A program made the translations under genes and the position numbers. A DNA stretch of 64,000 nt from NCBI RefSeq assembly GCF_900103195.1, contig NZ_FMWU01000005.1, forward strand, positions 202,827 to 266,826, given 5' to 3'. Shown here one piece after another: positions 26,489-34,914 of this stretch (positions are counted from its first letter, which is position 1; the number at the start of each line of letters is the position of its first letter). A model generated the notes under the pieces. The model was not told the DNA's origin. It saw nothing but the letters and a program-made list of their open reading frames with translations, and did no database searches. Source of the stretch: Methylobacterium sp. UNC378MF. Lineage in GTDB: Bacteria; Pseudomonadota; Alphaproteobacteria; Rhizobiales; Beijerinckiaceae.

Positions 26489-27676
26489 ATGGGCTTGGCG
26501 TCCCGCCTCGGATCCGTGATCGGTCTGTCGGCCCTGATCCTCATGCCGCCTCCGGCGGCGGCCGTCTCCGAGCCGCCCCTCTCCGCTCTGACCCTCGTCG
26601 GTCCGCCCACTCTCGTCTTCAAGGCGGGCCGCGACGCCTGCGACGGGGCCGATGTCCCGGACGCGCCGGCGCGCGCCTTCCGGGACGTTTCCGGTGCGGT
26701 CGCGCTCTACGGCATGCATTACCGCAACCGGGCGCTGCGCGGTCCGGATCTCGGCCATCTCAAGCTCGACTGCACGGTGGTGCTCGATTCGGGTGAGAAG
26801 CCCGACCCGGCGTCCTATGACGACCGCTCCTGGATCACCGCCACCTGGACCGAGGACGGTGCCCGCGTGGCCGCGCTCCTCCACCACGAGTACCAGGCCA
26901 ACGAGCATCCCGGTCGCTGCAAGGCGGGGACGTACATGGCCTGCTGGTACAACACGATTACGGCGGCGGCCTCGACGGATGGCGGGCGCAGCTTCACGCG
27001 GCAGAACCCACCCGTCGTGGTGGCCGGCGCCCCGTTCCGGCAGGAGGTCGATCAGGGCCATCACCGGGGCTTCTTCAACCCGTCGAACATCGTGGCAGTC
27101 GGGCGCTGGCGGTATTTCCTCGCCTCGACCACGGGCTGGACCCGGCCCGGCAGCGATCAGGAGGCGGGGCTCTGCCTGTTCCGCAGCGACGATCCCGCCG
27201 ACCCGACCCGCTGGCGGGCCTGGACGGGCACCGGCTTCACGGCCGCTTTCCCGGATCCCTATCGCGCCGCCCGCCCCAATCCTGCGACCTGCCGACCTGT
27301 CGGACCGTTCCCAGGGCCGATCGGGGCCGTGGTCCGGCACCGCGGCTCGGGTGTCTGGATCGCCGTGTTCATGGCCAAGGCGGGCGAAGGCTTCGCCCAA
27401 TCCGGATTCTACTGGACGACGTCCCGCGACCTGATCACCTGGGACAGCCCGCGGCTGCTCCTTGCGAGTGCAACCCTCTACGACGACCCGTGCACGGCGA
27501 CGGCGCCGCTCATCGCCTATCCGTCGCTGCTCGATCCGGATGCGCAGGGTCGCAACTTCGACGATGTCGGGGATCGCGCCTTGCTGACCTACGCGAGTCT
27601 GCGCACGGAGGGCTGCACGATCACGTCCGACCGGGACCTGCTGCGCCGACCGGTGGCGATCCGCGTCTGGCCCTGA
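26489..27676 (+). CDS. Secreted protein with sialidase-like Asp-box, unknown function
   Basis: Exported protein of 395 aa with a signal peptide (LGSVIGLSALILMPPPAAAV) cleaved near residue 26. The mature part is beta-rich. STDGGRSFTRQNP is an Asp-box-like turn of the kind found in beta-propellers such as sialidases. DQGHHRGFFNPSNIVAVGRW, ASTTGWTRPGSD and GFYWTTSRDLITWDSP look like further blades of a five-bladed glycosidase-like propeller. Eight or more Cys residues suggest disulfides. No catalytic family could be assigned with confidence. It is divergent from nnrU and 53 bp before an FMN-binding protein gene. Confidence 0.6.
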   Translation: MGLASRLGSVIGLSALILMPPPAAAVSEPPLSALTLVGPPTLVFKAGRDACDGADVPDAPARAFRDVSGAVALYGMHYRNRALRGPDLGHLKLDCTVVLDSGEKPDPASYDDRSWITATWTEDGARVAALLHHEYQANEHPGRCKAGTYMACWYNTITAAASTDGGRSFTRQNPPVVVAGAPFRQEVDQGHHRGFFNPSNIVAVGRWRYFLASTTGWTRPGSDQEAGLCLFRSDDPADPTRWRAWTGTGFTAAFPDPYRAARPNPATCRPVGPFPGPIGAVVRHRGSGVWIAVFMAKAGEGFAQSGFYWTTSRDLITWDSPRLLLASATLYDDPCTATAPLIAYPSLLDPDAQGRNFDDVGDRALLTYASLRTEGCTITSDRDLLRRPVAIRVWP

Positions 27677-27729
27677 TCTCGCTTGACCGCGGCGCGCCCA
27701 CCGCGTCAGCCCAGGGCCAGGAGGTTCGC

Positions 27730-28359
27730 ATGGATGCGCAAGCCGACACGCCGCTGTCTCGTGACGCCGCTGCGCTGCGCGGGCGGTTCGGTCCCATCGG
27801 TCCGCTCGCGGCCCGCAAGGTGCTCGACCACATCGACGATTACGGCCGCCGCTTCATCGCGCTCTCGCCGTTTCTCGTGGTGGCGAGCGCGGACGCGGCC
27901 GGCAACGTCGATGCCAGCCCACGGGGCGATGCGCCGGGCTTCGTCGCGGTCGTCGATTCCCGGACCCTGCTGATCCCGGACCGACGCGGCAACAACCGCA
28001 TCGACACGTTTCTCAACCTGCTCGAGAAGCCCGGACTCGGGCTGATCTTCCTGGTGCCGGGGATCGACGAGACCTTCCGGGTGAACGGCACGGCGGCGAT
28101 GACGCAGGACGCCGCGCTGCTCGAACCCCTGCGTGCCCAGGGCAAGGTGCCGGTCGCGGGCCTCGTGGTGCGGGTGCGGGAGGCGTTCTTCCATTGCGGC
28201 AAGGCGATGATCCGCTCCCGCCTCTGGGATCCGGCAGGCCAGGTCGCGCGGGACACCTTCCCGAGCCTCGGCCGCATCCTGTCCGACCAGACCGCGGCCG
28301 CCGACGTGGCGGAGGCCGAGGCCACGATCGCCGATGCCTACCGGACGCGGCTTTACTGA
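27730..28359 (+). CDS. Pyridoxamine 5'-phosphate oxidase-family flavoprotein (MSMEG_1061 type)
   Basis: FMN-binding split-barrel protein of 209 aa. The core reads FIALSPFLVVASADAAGNVD, then SPRGDAPGFVAVVD, LLIPDRRGNNRIDTFLNLLE and GIDETFRVNGTAAM. These blocks define the MSMEG_1061-like branch of the PNPOx superfamily. The C-terminal CGKAMIRSRLWDP segment is typical as well. Substrates of this branch are unknown; the fold suggests reduction or oxidation of a small molecule with FMN or F420-type cofactors. AGGAGG is 6 nt before ATG 27730. Confidence 0.8.
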   Translation: MDAQADTPLSRDAAALRGRFGPIGPLAARKVLDHIDDYGRRFIALSPFLVVASADAAGNVDASPRGDAPGFVAVVDSRTLLIPDRRGNNRIDTFLNLLEKPGLGLIFLVPGIDETFRVNGTAAMTQDAALLEPLRAQGKVPVAGLVVRVREAFFHCGKAMIRSRLWDPAGQVARDTFPSLGRILSDQTAAADVAEAEATIADAYRTRLY

Positions 28360-28574
28360 GCGGGCCGGCCGAGCGCCACCGTGTAGGACGGGGCGAGCGC
28401 GACGGAGCGCCCGGGGACACCGATCCGCTGGCAGAGCACGGTGCCGAGAGTCACGCTCAACATCAGCGCGGTGGCCGAGAGCAGGAATGTGGTCGCCCGA
28501 GCATAGGCGCGGCCGACATGGATCAGCAGGCAGCCGAACGCGAAGATCGCGACGGCCTGGAGCAGGTGCTGCAC
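28353..28574 (-). CDS. Small two-helix membrane protein
   Basis: Hypothetical 73-aa protein starting at GTG 28574, with GAGG 9 nt upstream. It has two hydrophobic segments: LLQAVAIFAFGCLLIHVG and ATTFLLSATALMLSVTLGTV. The tail is soluble. It overlaps the 3' end of the convergent FMN-protein gene by 7 bp. No family recognised; a membrane-associated accessory protein is all that can be said. Confidence 0.45.
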   Translation of the reverse strand: MQHLLQAVAIFAFGCLLIHVGRAYARATTFLLSATALMLSVTLGTVLCQRIGVPGRSVALAPSYTVALGRPAQ

Positions 28575-28711
28575 GGGCGACGTCCTCTCTGGCGGCGGAC
28601 CCGCTGTCCGGGCCGGCCGGGATCGAGGGCCATCGTCTCCAAGCGGCGTGAAAACGCAGTTAACGTCGGGTATAGCTGTCCCGGACATGGACCGGTCGGA
28701 GTGAAGCCCGC

Positions 28712-29008
28712 ATGGCGCAGTTGAGGGTTCCGGAGACAGAGATCCGCGCGGTCGGGGCGGGCCCCCATCCGTCTCGCGACGCCGCGATCCTCGGCTCGGG
28801 CGCTGTCGGCGCGGGGACAATCGGGGCGTCGGCCCTGGGCGCGCTGGCCCTCGGGGCCGCGGCCCTCGGCGTCGTGGCGGTGGGCGCCTTCGCGATCGGC
28901 CGCCTCTCGGTGGGCCGCGCTCGCGTCGGCTCCCTGGAGGTTGGCACGCTGGAGATCGACACGCTGACGGTGCGGTCGGTGCGGATGCCGGACCGCGACC
29001 GCGGTTGA
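28712..29008 (+). CDS. Tandem-pentapeptide repeat protein (98 aa)
   Basis: After a 27-residue leader the protein is about twelve tandem five-residue units of the form x-(V/I/L)-G-x-x: AVGAG, TIGAS, ALGAL, ALGAA, ALGVV, AVGAF, AIGRL, SVGRA, RVGSL, EVGTL, EIDTL, TVRSV. A five-residue period with one buried aliphatic per unit is what right-handed quadrilateral beta-helices (pentapeptide-repeat proteins) show, though the usual A-(D/N)-L-x-x pattern is replaced by Gly in position 3. Alternatively the Gly/Ala-rich first half may insert in membranes. GGAG lies upstream of ATG 28712. Function unknown. Confidence 0.55.
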   Translation: MAQLRVPETEIRAVGAGPHPSRDAAILGSGAVGAGTIGASALGALALGAAALGVVAVGAFAIGRLSVGRARVGSLEVGTLEIDTLTVRSVRMPDRDRG

Positions 29009-29056
29009 GCCCCGCTGCCGGCCGCCGGTGACGAGAGAAACGCGAGGAGGGGAGCG

Positions 29057-29317
29057 ATGACCGATCGGAAACCGCCCTTTCGGCCGGCCGACGCGGTCGA
29101 TATCCTCGGCGAGGTCGAGGGCGATTTCGTCCTGCCGCTCTGCCTGCCGGGATCCAACCTGCTGATCGGCGAGGATCTCGCCATGCTGGTCCTCGATACG
29201 ATCCACGGGCAGCGGATCGGCCTGCCGCTCAGCCCGCAGGGCGCGGCCGATCTCCACGCCGTCCTGGGCGAGGCCCTGCGGCTGCTGCAGGCGCGGGACC
29301 GCGGCCCGGTCCAGTGA
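29057..29317 (+). CDS. Hypothetical protein (86 aa)
   Basis: Small acidic protein with a very good Shine-Dalgarno (GGAGGGGAG) before ATG 29057. It reads as a small alpha/beta domain (GDFVLPLCLPGSNLLIGEDL, then an amphipathic helix near LHAVLGEALRLL). No family recognised. It is on the same strand as, and 48 bp after, the pentapeptide gene, so the two are probably co-transcribed. Confidence 0.55.
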   Translation: MTDRKPPFRPADAVDILGEVEGDFVLPLCLPGSNLLIGEDLAMLVLDTIHGQRIGLPLSPQGAADLHAVLGEALRLLQARDRGPVQ

Positions 29318-29403
29318 ACGCCCGATCGCGAAGCGGGCGCCGCGAAAGGCTTCGTTGAGGCGAGGGGCGTAAGCAGGTTCGCGGACCCTCCCCGTGGCGG
29401 CCG

Positions 29404-30165
29404 ATGCGCGCTCCGTTGCTTCTCCTGCTGCTGACCTGCGCGGCCCCCGCCCAGGCCCGGCCCGCCACCTTCCTGGCAGTGCACGCGCTGGGCATGGCGT
29501 CCCTGCCGCCGGTCCCGCCGGTTTCCGCGCCGGCGCCACCCGCCGCCGACGCGCGGGCCCGCTTCCTGCCGCTCATCGCCCGCGAGATTGCCGGTACCGG
29601 CCTGCCGCTCGCGGTCGCCGATGCCGTCGCGCGGATCGAGAGCGGCTACGATCCCACCGTGGTCGGCAGCGTCGGCGAGGTCGGGCTGATGCAGGTCCGG
29701 CCGACCACCGCGGCGATGCTCGGCTTCCGCGGCACCCTCGCGGAACTGGCGGCGCCGGAGATGAACGTCCGCTACGGCGTGCGCTACCTGGCCGAAGCCT
29801 GGCGCCGGGCCGACGGCGACCTCTGTCGCGCCCTGATGAAGTACCGGGCCGGACATGGGGCGGAGGTGATGTCACCGCTGTCGCAGCTCTACTGCGCCCG
29901 CGCCCAGGCGGTCCTGGCCGATCCCGAAGGACGCCTTGTTCGGGTCAGCGCCCGCCCGGCCTCCCTGCTCCGCCTCGTCGACAGGCCCACGGGACCCGTC
30001 CACCGGGAGCGCGTGGCCGCTGCCCCGGCCGCGCCGCGCTCGTTCTGGGAGGTTCACCGGGCGCGGATCGCCCGGCTCAACGCCGCCGTGATGGCGCGCT
30101 GGCGGGCCCGCGGCGTGACGGCCGGCCCCGTGGGTTCTCCCTCCGGCGACCCGGCGGGCGGGTAA
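29404..30165 (+). CDS. Lytic transglycosylase (SLT domain)
   Basis: Secreted muramidase-type enzyme of 253 aa that cleaves the glycan strand with 1,6-anhydro formation. The N-terminus MRAPLLLLLLTCAAPAQARP is a signal peptide, followed by a Pro/Ala-rich linker. The SLT motifs are in order: catalytic Glu in VARIESGYDP (about residue 80), GEVGLMQVRPTTA, NVRYGVRYLAEA and LMKYRAGHGA. The ~60-residue C-terminal extension is Arg/Ala-rich. It differs from the LT family 1 type mainly in its short length. It stands alone, and the specific peptidoglycan process is unknown. Confidence 0.9.
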   Translation: MRAPLLLLLLTCAAPAQARPATFLAVHALGMASLPPVPPVSAPAPPAADARARFLPLIAREIAGTGLPLAVADAVARIESGYDPTVVGSVGEVGLMQVRPTTAAMLGFRGTLAELAAPEMNVRYGVRYLAEAWRRADGDLCRALMKYRAGHGAEVMSPLSQLYCARAQAVLADPEGRLVRVSARPASLLRLVDRPTGPVHRERVAAAPAAPRSFWEVHRARIARLNAAVMARWRARGVTAGPVGSPSGDPAGG

Positions 30166-30171
30166 CGCCGG

Positions 30172-30840
30172 TCAGTCCCCAATCTCGGTGTCGGCCCCGT
30201 CCGATCGCGGTCCCCGGGCGACCTCGCGCATCGCGGCATCCGGCAACGGCCGCTGCAGCCGGAGCGCCTCCGCGGTAGGCGCCTCGAGCCAGGTCGCCCA
30301 TTCGTCCGGATTCGTGAGCAGCACCGGCATGGCCTTGGGATGGACCGGCCCGACGACCCCGTTCGCGTCGGTGGTCAGGAAGGCGAACAATCGGTGTTCC
30401 TCGGAAATCCGGTCGGGATTCTCGCGCTTCGTCCCGCGCACGCCGGTCCAGGACCGCCAGATCCCCGCGAAGGCGAAGAGCGGCCGATCCTCATCGAGGG
30501 CGAACCAGACCGGCGTCTTGCGCGGCTTGGTATCCGCATACTCGCTGAAGGCCGTGACCGGCACGAGGCAGCGATGGGCGATGCCGAGCCAGGGCCGCCA
30601 ATGCGGGCTCGCGACGTTGCGCACGTTGGTGATCGGATGCGCGCCGAACGCCTTCGGACCCGGGATGCCCCAGCGCATCATCGCCAGGTCCCGCCCGGCC
30701 TCGCCGTTCAGGACCACCGGCGCCATCTGATCGGGAAAGATAGCCGGCAACGGCGGCAGGTTTCCGGTATGGTCCTGCGCGATCCCGAAGGCTTGGCGCA
30801 GTGCCGCGGGACCGGTCCGCAGGCTGTAGAGATTGCACAT
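30172..30840 (-). CDS. SOS response-associated peptidase (SRAP, YedK/HMCES type)
   Basis: Protein of 222 aa that shields abasic sites in single-stranded DNA by forming a thiazolidine crosslink through Cys2. The catalytic Cys follows the initiator Met: MCNLYSLRTG. The active-site Glu is in CLVPVTAFSEY, the conserved Asn and His are seen in TNVRNVASPHW and VHPKAMPVLL, and RFAFAGIW-type strands appear as RPLFAFAGIWRSW. ATG 30840. It lies downstream of the alcohol dehydrogenase on the same strand but 115 bp away behind a hairpin, so it is probably transcribed separately. Confidence 0.92.
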   Translation of the reverse strand: MCNLYSLRTGPAALRQAFGIAQDHTGNLPPLPAIFPDQMAPVVLNGEAGRDLAMMRWGIPGPKAFGAHPITNVRNVASPHWRPWLGIAHRCLVPVTAFSEYADTKPRKTPVWFALDEDRPLFAFAGIWRSWTGVRGTKRENPDRISEEHRLFAFLTTDANGVVGPVHPKAMPVLLTNPDEWATWLEAPTAEALRLQRPLPDAAMREVARGPRSDGADTEIGD

Positions 30841-30919
30841 GGACGTCCCGGACGGTTCGTAAGTACGGAGCCGGCTCTACACGCTTCCGGGACGCCGCGC
30901 CCAGCAGGTCCGACGGCAT

Positions 30920-30947
30920 GCGCCCCAGCCGATCGTGGCCGGGGCGC
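30920..30947 (-). terminator. Hairpin after the alcohol dehydrogenase gene
   Basis: Stem GCGCCCC / GGGGCGC with an inner GCC / GGC extension and a 6-nt loop, 9 bp past the dehydrogenase stop on the minus strand. There is no T tract; termination is probable but not certain. Confidence 0.4.
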
Positions 30948-30955
30948 GCGGCGTC

Positions 30956-32131
30956 TCAATTCAGGTGGAACACCACCTTCACGCAGCCGTCCTTCTTGTC
31001 GCGGAAGGCCTTGTAGAGGTCCGGCCCGTCCGCGAGGTTCTGCGAACGGTGGGTGATCAGGGAGGTCATGTCGATCTTGCCCTCCTGAATCAGCTTGGTC
31101 AGCGGCTCGAGATAGCGCTTCACATGGGTCTGGCCGCTCTTGAGGGTCAGGCCCTTCTGGACGATCGAGCCCATATTGACCGGGATCGGACCGCCATAGA
31201 CGCCGGGCACCGAAACGATACCGCAGGGCCGGACCGCCTTGATGGCTTCGGCCAGCGCGTAAGGGCGCTCGGTGGCGGTCAGCTTCTCCTGGACGGTGGA
31301 GAGCATGCCGGTGAGACCGCCATGGCCGGCGCTCGCCTCCATGCCGACGCAGTCGATCACGCCGTCGGCACCCTGACCCTTGGTGATCTCCTTGATCCGC
31401 TCGAACACGTCCTCGTTCATGAAGTCGATGACGTCGGTGGCGCCGGCCTTCTTGGCGAGGGCGACACGCTCGGGCACCGTCTCGATGGCGATGATCCGTT
31501 CAGCCCCCATGATCTTCGCTGACTGGATGGCGAAGATGCCGACCGGGCCGGCACCCCAGATTGCGATGGTCTCGCCGCCCTGGATCTCGCAATGCTCCGC
31601 GCCCTGCCAGCCGGTGGGCAGGATGTCGGTGAGGAACAGGACGGATTCGTCGTCCATGCCGTCCGGCACCTTCATGGGCGCGACGTCCGCCATCGGCACG
31701 CGCACATATTCGGCTTGGCCGCCGGCATAGCCGCCGGTCAGGTGCGAGTAGCCGAACAGGCCCGCTGTCGGGTAGCCGAATTGCGCCGCTGCCATCTCGG
31801 CGTTGCGATTCGACCGCTCGCAGACCGAGAAATTGCCGAGCTTGCACTGCCGGCATTCCCCGCAATTGATGTTGAAGGGCACGATGATCCGGTCGCCCTT
31901 CTTGAACTTGGTGAAGCCCTGCCCGACCTCCACCACCTCGCCCATGAATTCGTGGCCGAGGACGTCGCCGCTCTTCATGGTCGGCATCAGCCCGTCCATG
32001 AGGTGCAGGTCCGAGCCGCAGATCGCGCAGCTCGTCACCTTGATGATGACGTCGCGGGAATCCTCGATGACCGGGTCCGGGACCGTGTCGCAGCGGATGT
32101 CGTTGCGGCCATGCCAGCACAGTGCCTTCAT
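30956..32131 (-). CDS. Zinc-dependent alcohol/formaldehyde dehydrogenase (MDR family)
   Basis: Medium-chain dehydrogenase of 391 aa. The catalytic zinc ligands are in CAICGSDLH and LGHEFMGEVVE. The four structural-zinc cysteines are in CGECRQCKLGNFSVCERS. The NAD(P) fold is IAIWGAGPVGIFAIQSAKIM (about residue 190), followed by an acidic residue (AIETVPERV) that suggests NAD+. It belongs to the branch often annotated as glutathione-independent formaldehyde dehydrogenase, which may act on formaldehyde or other alcohols. In a methylotroph a role in formaldehyde detoxification is reasonable but unproven. GGAG lies 8 nt upstream of ATG 32131. Confidence 0.9.
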   Translation of the reverse strand: MKALCWHGRNDIRCDTVPDPVIEDSRDVIIKVTSCAICGSDLHLMDGLMPTMKSGDVLGHEFMGEVVEVGQGFTKFKKGDRIIVPFNINCGECRQCKLGNFSVCERSNRNAEMAAAQFGYPTAGLFGYSHLTGGYAGGQAEYVRVPMADVAPMKVPDGMDDESVLFLTDILPTGWQGAEHCEIQGGETIAIWGAGPVGIFAIQSAKIMGAERIIAIETVPERVALAKKAGATDVIDFMNEDVFERIKEITKGQGADGVIDCVGMEASAGHGGLTGMLSTVQEKLTATERPYALAEAIKAVRPCGIVSVPGVYGGPIPVNMGSIVQKGLTLKSGQTHVKRYLEPLTKLIQEGKIDMTSLITHRSQNLADGPDLYKAFRDKKDGCVKVVFHLN

Positions 32132-32293
32132 CGCAGGATCTCCAGGAGCTTTTGGGATTGCGGCCGCCTCGGCCGTTCTCCCGTAAAGCTCCCGCCGGTA
32201 CGGCCAAGTTCCAGGGCCGATTGCGGCCTGTTGGCTGTCGGGCGGGGCAGCCCGAGCGTGGTCCGCTCACCCCCGGGCTCAGAGGTTTACAAT

Positions 32294-32309
32294 TGTTTCA
32301 CGTGAAACA
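32294..32309. promoter_or_regulatory. parS centromere-like site
   Basis: A perfect 16-bp palindrome, TGTTTCACGTGAAACA. This is identical to the classic bacterial parS consensus bound by ParB. It lies in the 226-bp intergenic space between the P450 and alcohol dehydrogenase genes. Known parS sites cluster around the replication origin and nucleate ParB loading. No parA/parB gene is in this window, so the site is chromosomal and acts in trans. The palindrome being exact makes chance unlikely. Confidence 0.9.
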
Positions 32310-32357
32310 GCTCCGTTCACCGTCGCTTTACGACTCGCGCCGTTGCGCCGATTCCGT

Positions 32358-33599
32358 TCAGGCGGTGCCGTCGATGCCAATGCGCAGCTCCTCCGGCCCC
32401 CGGAGCGACGCGCCCGGACGGTAAGGCGGCGGATCGACCGCGAGGCGCGGGGCGACGAGGCGGCGGCTCAGCGCCACCAGGGCGATCTCGGCCTCGATCC
32501 GCGCCAGGGGGGCGCCGACGCAGTAATGCAAGCCTCCGCCGAAGCCGAAATGCTCGATGTCGCCCCGGTCGGGATCGAAGCGGTCCGGCGCCTGGAAGCG
32601 GGATGGATCGCGGTTCGCGGCGGCGAAGAGCAGGATCACCGGCGCGCCCTTGGGAATCGTCTCGCCGGCCACGGTGATTGTGCCGAGCGCCTTCCGGGTC
32701 CGAAAATGCACCGGCGGCTCATAGCGCAAGACCTCCTCGATCAGCCGCGGCGCGCGCTCCGGATCGGCCCGGAGCCGCTCCAGCTCCTCGGGGTGCCGGA
32801 GCAGCGTCAGCATGGCGTTGGTGATGAGGTTCACGGTGGTCTCGTGACCCGCCACCAGCAGCAAAACCGCCGTGGACAGGAGGTCGAAGTCGCTCATCTG
32901 CTTCCGGCCGCCCGGACCGGGGGCGGCCAGACCGCTCAGCATGTCGTCGGTGGGCCGCCGACGCTTCTCGCGGATGAGATCGCCCATATAGGCGGCGATC
33001 TCGTCGAAGGCGCCGACGATCTGGCGGCGGGTCGCATCATCGTGGCGTGCGTCCGGCTCCACTGCGGTGGCGAGCTGCGTCGCCCAGGCCTGAAATCGCG
33101 GCTCGTCCGCGCGCGGCACGCCGAGCAATTCGCAGATCACCGTCACCGGCAGGGGATAGGAGAGATCACTGACGAGGCAGACCTCCCCGCGTCCCCGGCA
33201 CGCGTCGATCAGGGCGTCGACCTCCTGGGCGATCCGCGGCCGCAGCGCCTGCACCCGTGCGATGGAGAATTCCCGCATGACCAAACTGCGGAGCCGGTCG
33301 TGGTCCGGCGGATCGCGGAAGATGAACGGCCGGTGCGTCGCGCTGATGCGGTTCTTGATCGGGTTGAGGATCAGGTCCTTGAGCGGGTTGCCGGTGCGTG
33401 GGCGCCGGGGCGGCGGCAGGTCCTCGGAGCTGAGCCGCGGATCGAACAGCAGGCTGCGGATCGCCGCGTGCGTAGAGACGACGTAGCTGCCGTCGCGCTG
33501 GCGGGAGACCGGTCGCTCCCGCAGCCGGGCATAGAGCGGGTAGGGATCGGCCCGGTTGGCCGGATCCATCACGGCTGCGAACAGCGCATCGTCAGACAT
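32358..33599 (-). CDS. Cytochrome P450
   Basis: Soluble bacterial P450 of 413 aa. The heme loop is FGGGLHYCVGAPLAR with Cys360 as thiolate ligand. The I-helix oxygen-activation motif is LVAGHETTVN (about residue 245), the ExxR pair is EEVLRYE, and the C-helix region reads FIFRDPPDHDRLRSLVMREF. Being class I, it needs a ferredoxin and a reductase, and both are encoded directly upstream in the same operon. Its start overlaps the reductase gene by 8 bp, a sign of translational coupling. The substrate is not readable from sequence. The co-encoded glycosyltransferase suggests hydroxylation followed by glycosylation. Confidence 0.93.
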   Translation of the reverse strand: MSDDALFAAVMDPANRADPYPLYARLRERPVSRQRDGSYVVSTHAAIRSLLFDPRLSSEDLPPPRRPRTGNPLKDLILNPIKNRISATHRPFIFRDPPDHDRLRSLVMREFSIARVQALRPRIAQEVDALIDACRGRGEVCLVSDLSYPLPVTVICELLGVPRADEPRFQAWATQLATAVEPDARHDDATRRQIVGAFDEIAAYMGDLIREKRRRPTDDMLSGLAAPGPGGRKQMSDFDLLSTAVLLLVAGHETTVNLITNAMLTLLRHPEELERLRADPERAPRLIEEVLRYEPPVHFRTRKALGTITVAGETIPKGAPVILLFAAANRDPSRFQAPDRFDPDRGDIEHFGFGGGLHYCVGAPLARIEAEIALVALSRRLVAPRLAVDPPPYRPGASLRGPEELRIGIDGTA

Positions 33600-34914
33600 G
33601 GACGGTCTCGGCGGCGGGGTGTGCCGGGGCGGTGCGCAGCGACGGGAAGCCCGGGGCGGACGTCTCGATGCGGGGCCGGTCGGTGGCGTCGTTGATCGGC
33701 GGGAACGGGGCGCCGGCTGTGATTGCCTCCGCGTAGGCGGGCAGCCAGCGCGCCTGATCGAACGAGACGGCCGCGATGCTGCGCCCGGCCCGTCCATAGA
33801 CGGCAAGGAAGCGTCGGGAGGCCCGCGAACCCTGCACGACCGCGACGGAATCGGCTCCCTCGGGGAGCCCGACCAGCTTGATGTTGACCCCGAACTGGCT
33901 CGACCAGAAGGCTGGCAGATGCGTGTAGGGGCGCTGGTCACCGGGACCGGCCAGCAGGTTGCGCGCGGCATGGGCCGCCTGCTCGATGGCGTTACCCCAA
34001 TGCTCCACCGCGATCAGACGATGGCCATAGAGCGCGATCGGCCACCGGGCGACATCGCCGGCGGCGTAGATGTCCGGGCAGGGCGTCCCGTCGGCGGCGA
34101 GGACCCGGCAGGCCGCGTCGCAGGTCACCCCACCGGCATCCGCCCTCAGGCCCGCGCCCCGCAGCCAGCCCGTCGCCCGGGTCGCTCCCAGGGCGGCGAT
34201 GACGAGATTGGTCTCGATGGTGCTGCCGTCCGCCAGCCGCGCCCGGGCCACATGCCCCGCCGCATCGCCCTCGAAGGCGCGCACCATCGTGCCGGGGCGG
34301 AACATGGCGCCGGAATCGCGCAGGCACCCGGCGATCACCCCGCCGACGAAGCCTCCCAGACCTCGGGCCAGGGGCGCCGGATTCGGATCGACCAGGGTCA
34401 CGGGCAGGCCGAGATCGCGCAGGCAGGACGCCGCCTCGCAGCCGATCAGGCCACCGCCCACGATGAGCACCTGGCGCGGCCGCGCGACCAGGGCTTCCCG
34501 CAAGGCGGCCGCGTCGTCGCGTCCGCGCAGGGTGAAGATGCCGGCGAGACCGCCGCCGGTCTCGGCCGGCCAGGGCCGGGCCTCGGCGCCGGTGGTGATG
34601 AGCAGGGCCTCGTAGGCCAGGACGGACCCGTCGCCGAGCCGGAGCGTGCGGGAAGCCCGGTCGAGGGAAACGGCGGGGCTCCCGAGGCGCCAGCGTGCGC
34701 GGAGGTCGGTCAGTTCCGGCAGGCGGGTCGCGTCGGCGGCAAGTTCCCCGGCGAGCACGTGCTTCGACAGGGGGGGGCGGTCATAGGGGCGGTAGGGCTC
34801 GGCGCCAACCAGGGTGAGCGGACCGTCATAGCCGCCCCGCCGCAGTGCCTCGGCGCCGCGCAAGCCGGCGAGGGAGGCCCCGACCACGACGATGCCGGCG
34901 GGTTCGGGGGTCAC
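33592..34914 (-). CDS. Ferredoxin reductase, FAD/NAD(P)-dependent (putidaredoxin-reductase type)
   Basis: Flavoprotein of 440 aa that would pass electrons from NAD(P)H to the adjacent ferredoxin. The N-terminal FAD motif is IVVVGASLAGLRGAEALRRG (GxGxxG as GASLAG). NAD binding follows at VLIVGGGLIGCEAASCLRDL (about residue 150). The FAD-closing motif is IYAAGDVARWP. YRPYDRPPLSK is the family's flavin loop. The start is GTG 34914, whose first bases overlap the ferredoxin stop; GGAG lies 7 nt upstream. Third gene of the four-gene operon. Confidence 0.92.
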   Translation of the reverse strand: MTPEPAGIVVVGASLAGLRGAEALRRGGYDGPLTLVGAEPYRPYDRPPLSKHVLAGELAADATRLPELTDLRARWRLGSPAVSLDRASRTLRLGDGSVLAYEALLITTGAEARPWPAETGGGLAGIFTLRGRDDAAALREALVARPRQVLIVGGGLIGCEAASCLRDLGLPVTLVDPNPAPLARGLGGFVGGVIAGCLRDSGAMFRPGTMVRAFEGDAAGHVARARLADGSTIETNLVIAALGATRATGWLRGAGLRADAGGVTCDAACRVLAADGTPCPDIYAAGDVARWPIALYGHRLIAVEHWGNAIEQAAHAARNLLAGPGDQRPYTHLPAFWSSQFGVNIKLVGLPEGADSVAVVQGSRASRRFLAVYGRAGRSIAAVSFDQARWLPAYAEAITAGAPFPPINDATDRPRIETSAPGFPSLRTAPAHPAAETVHV

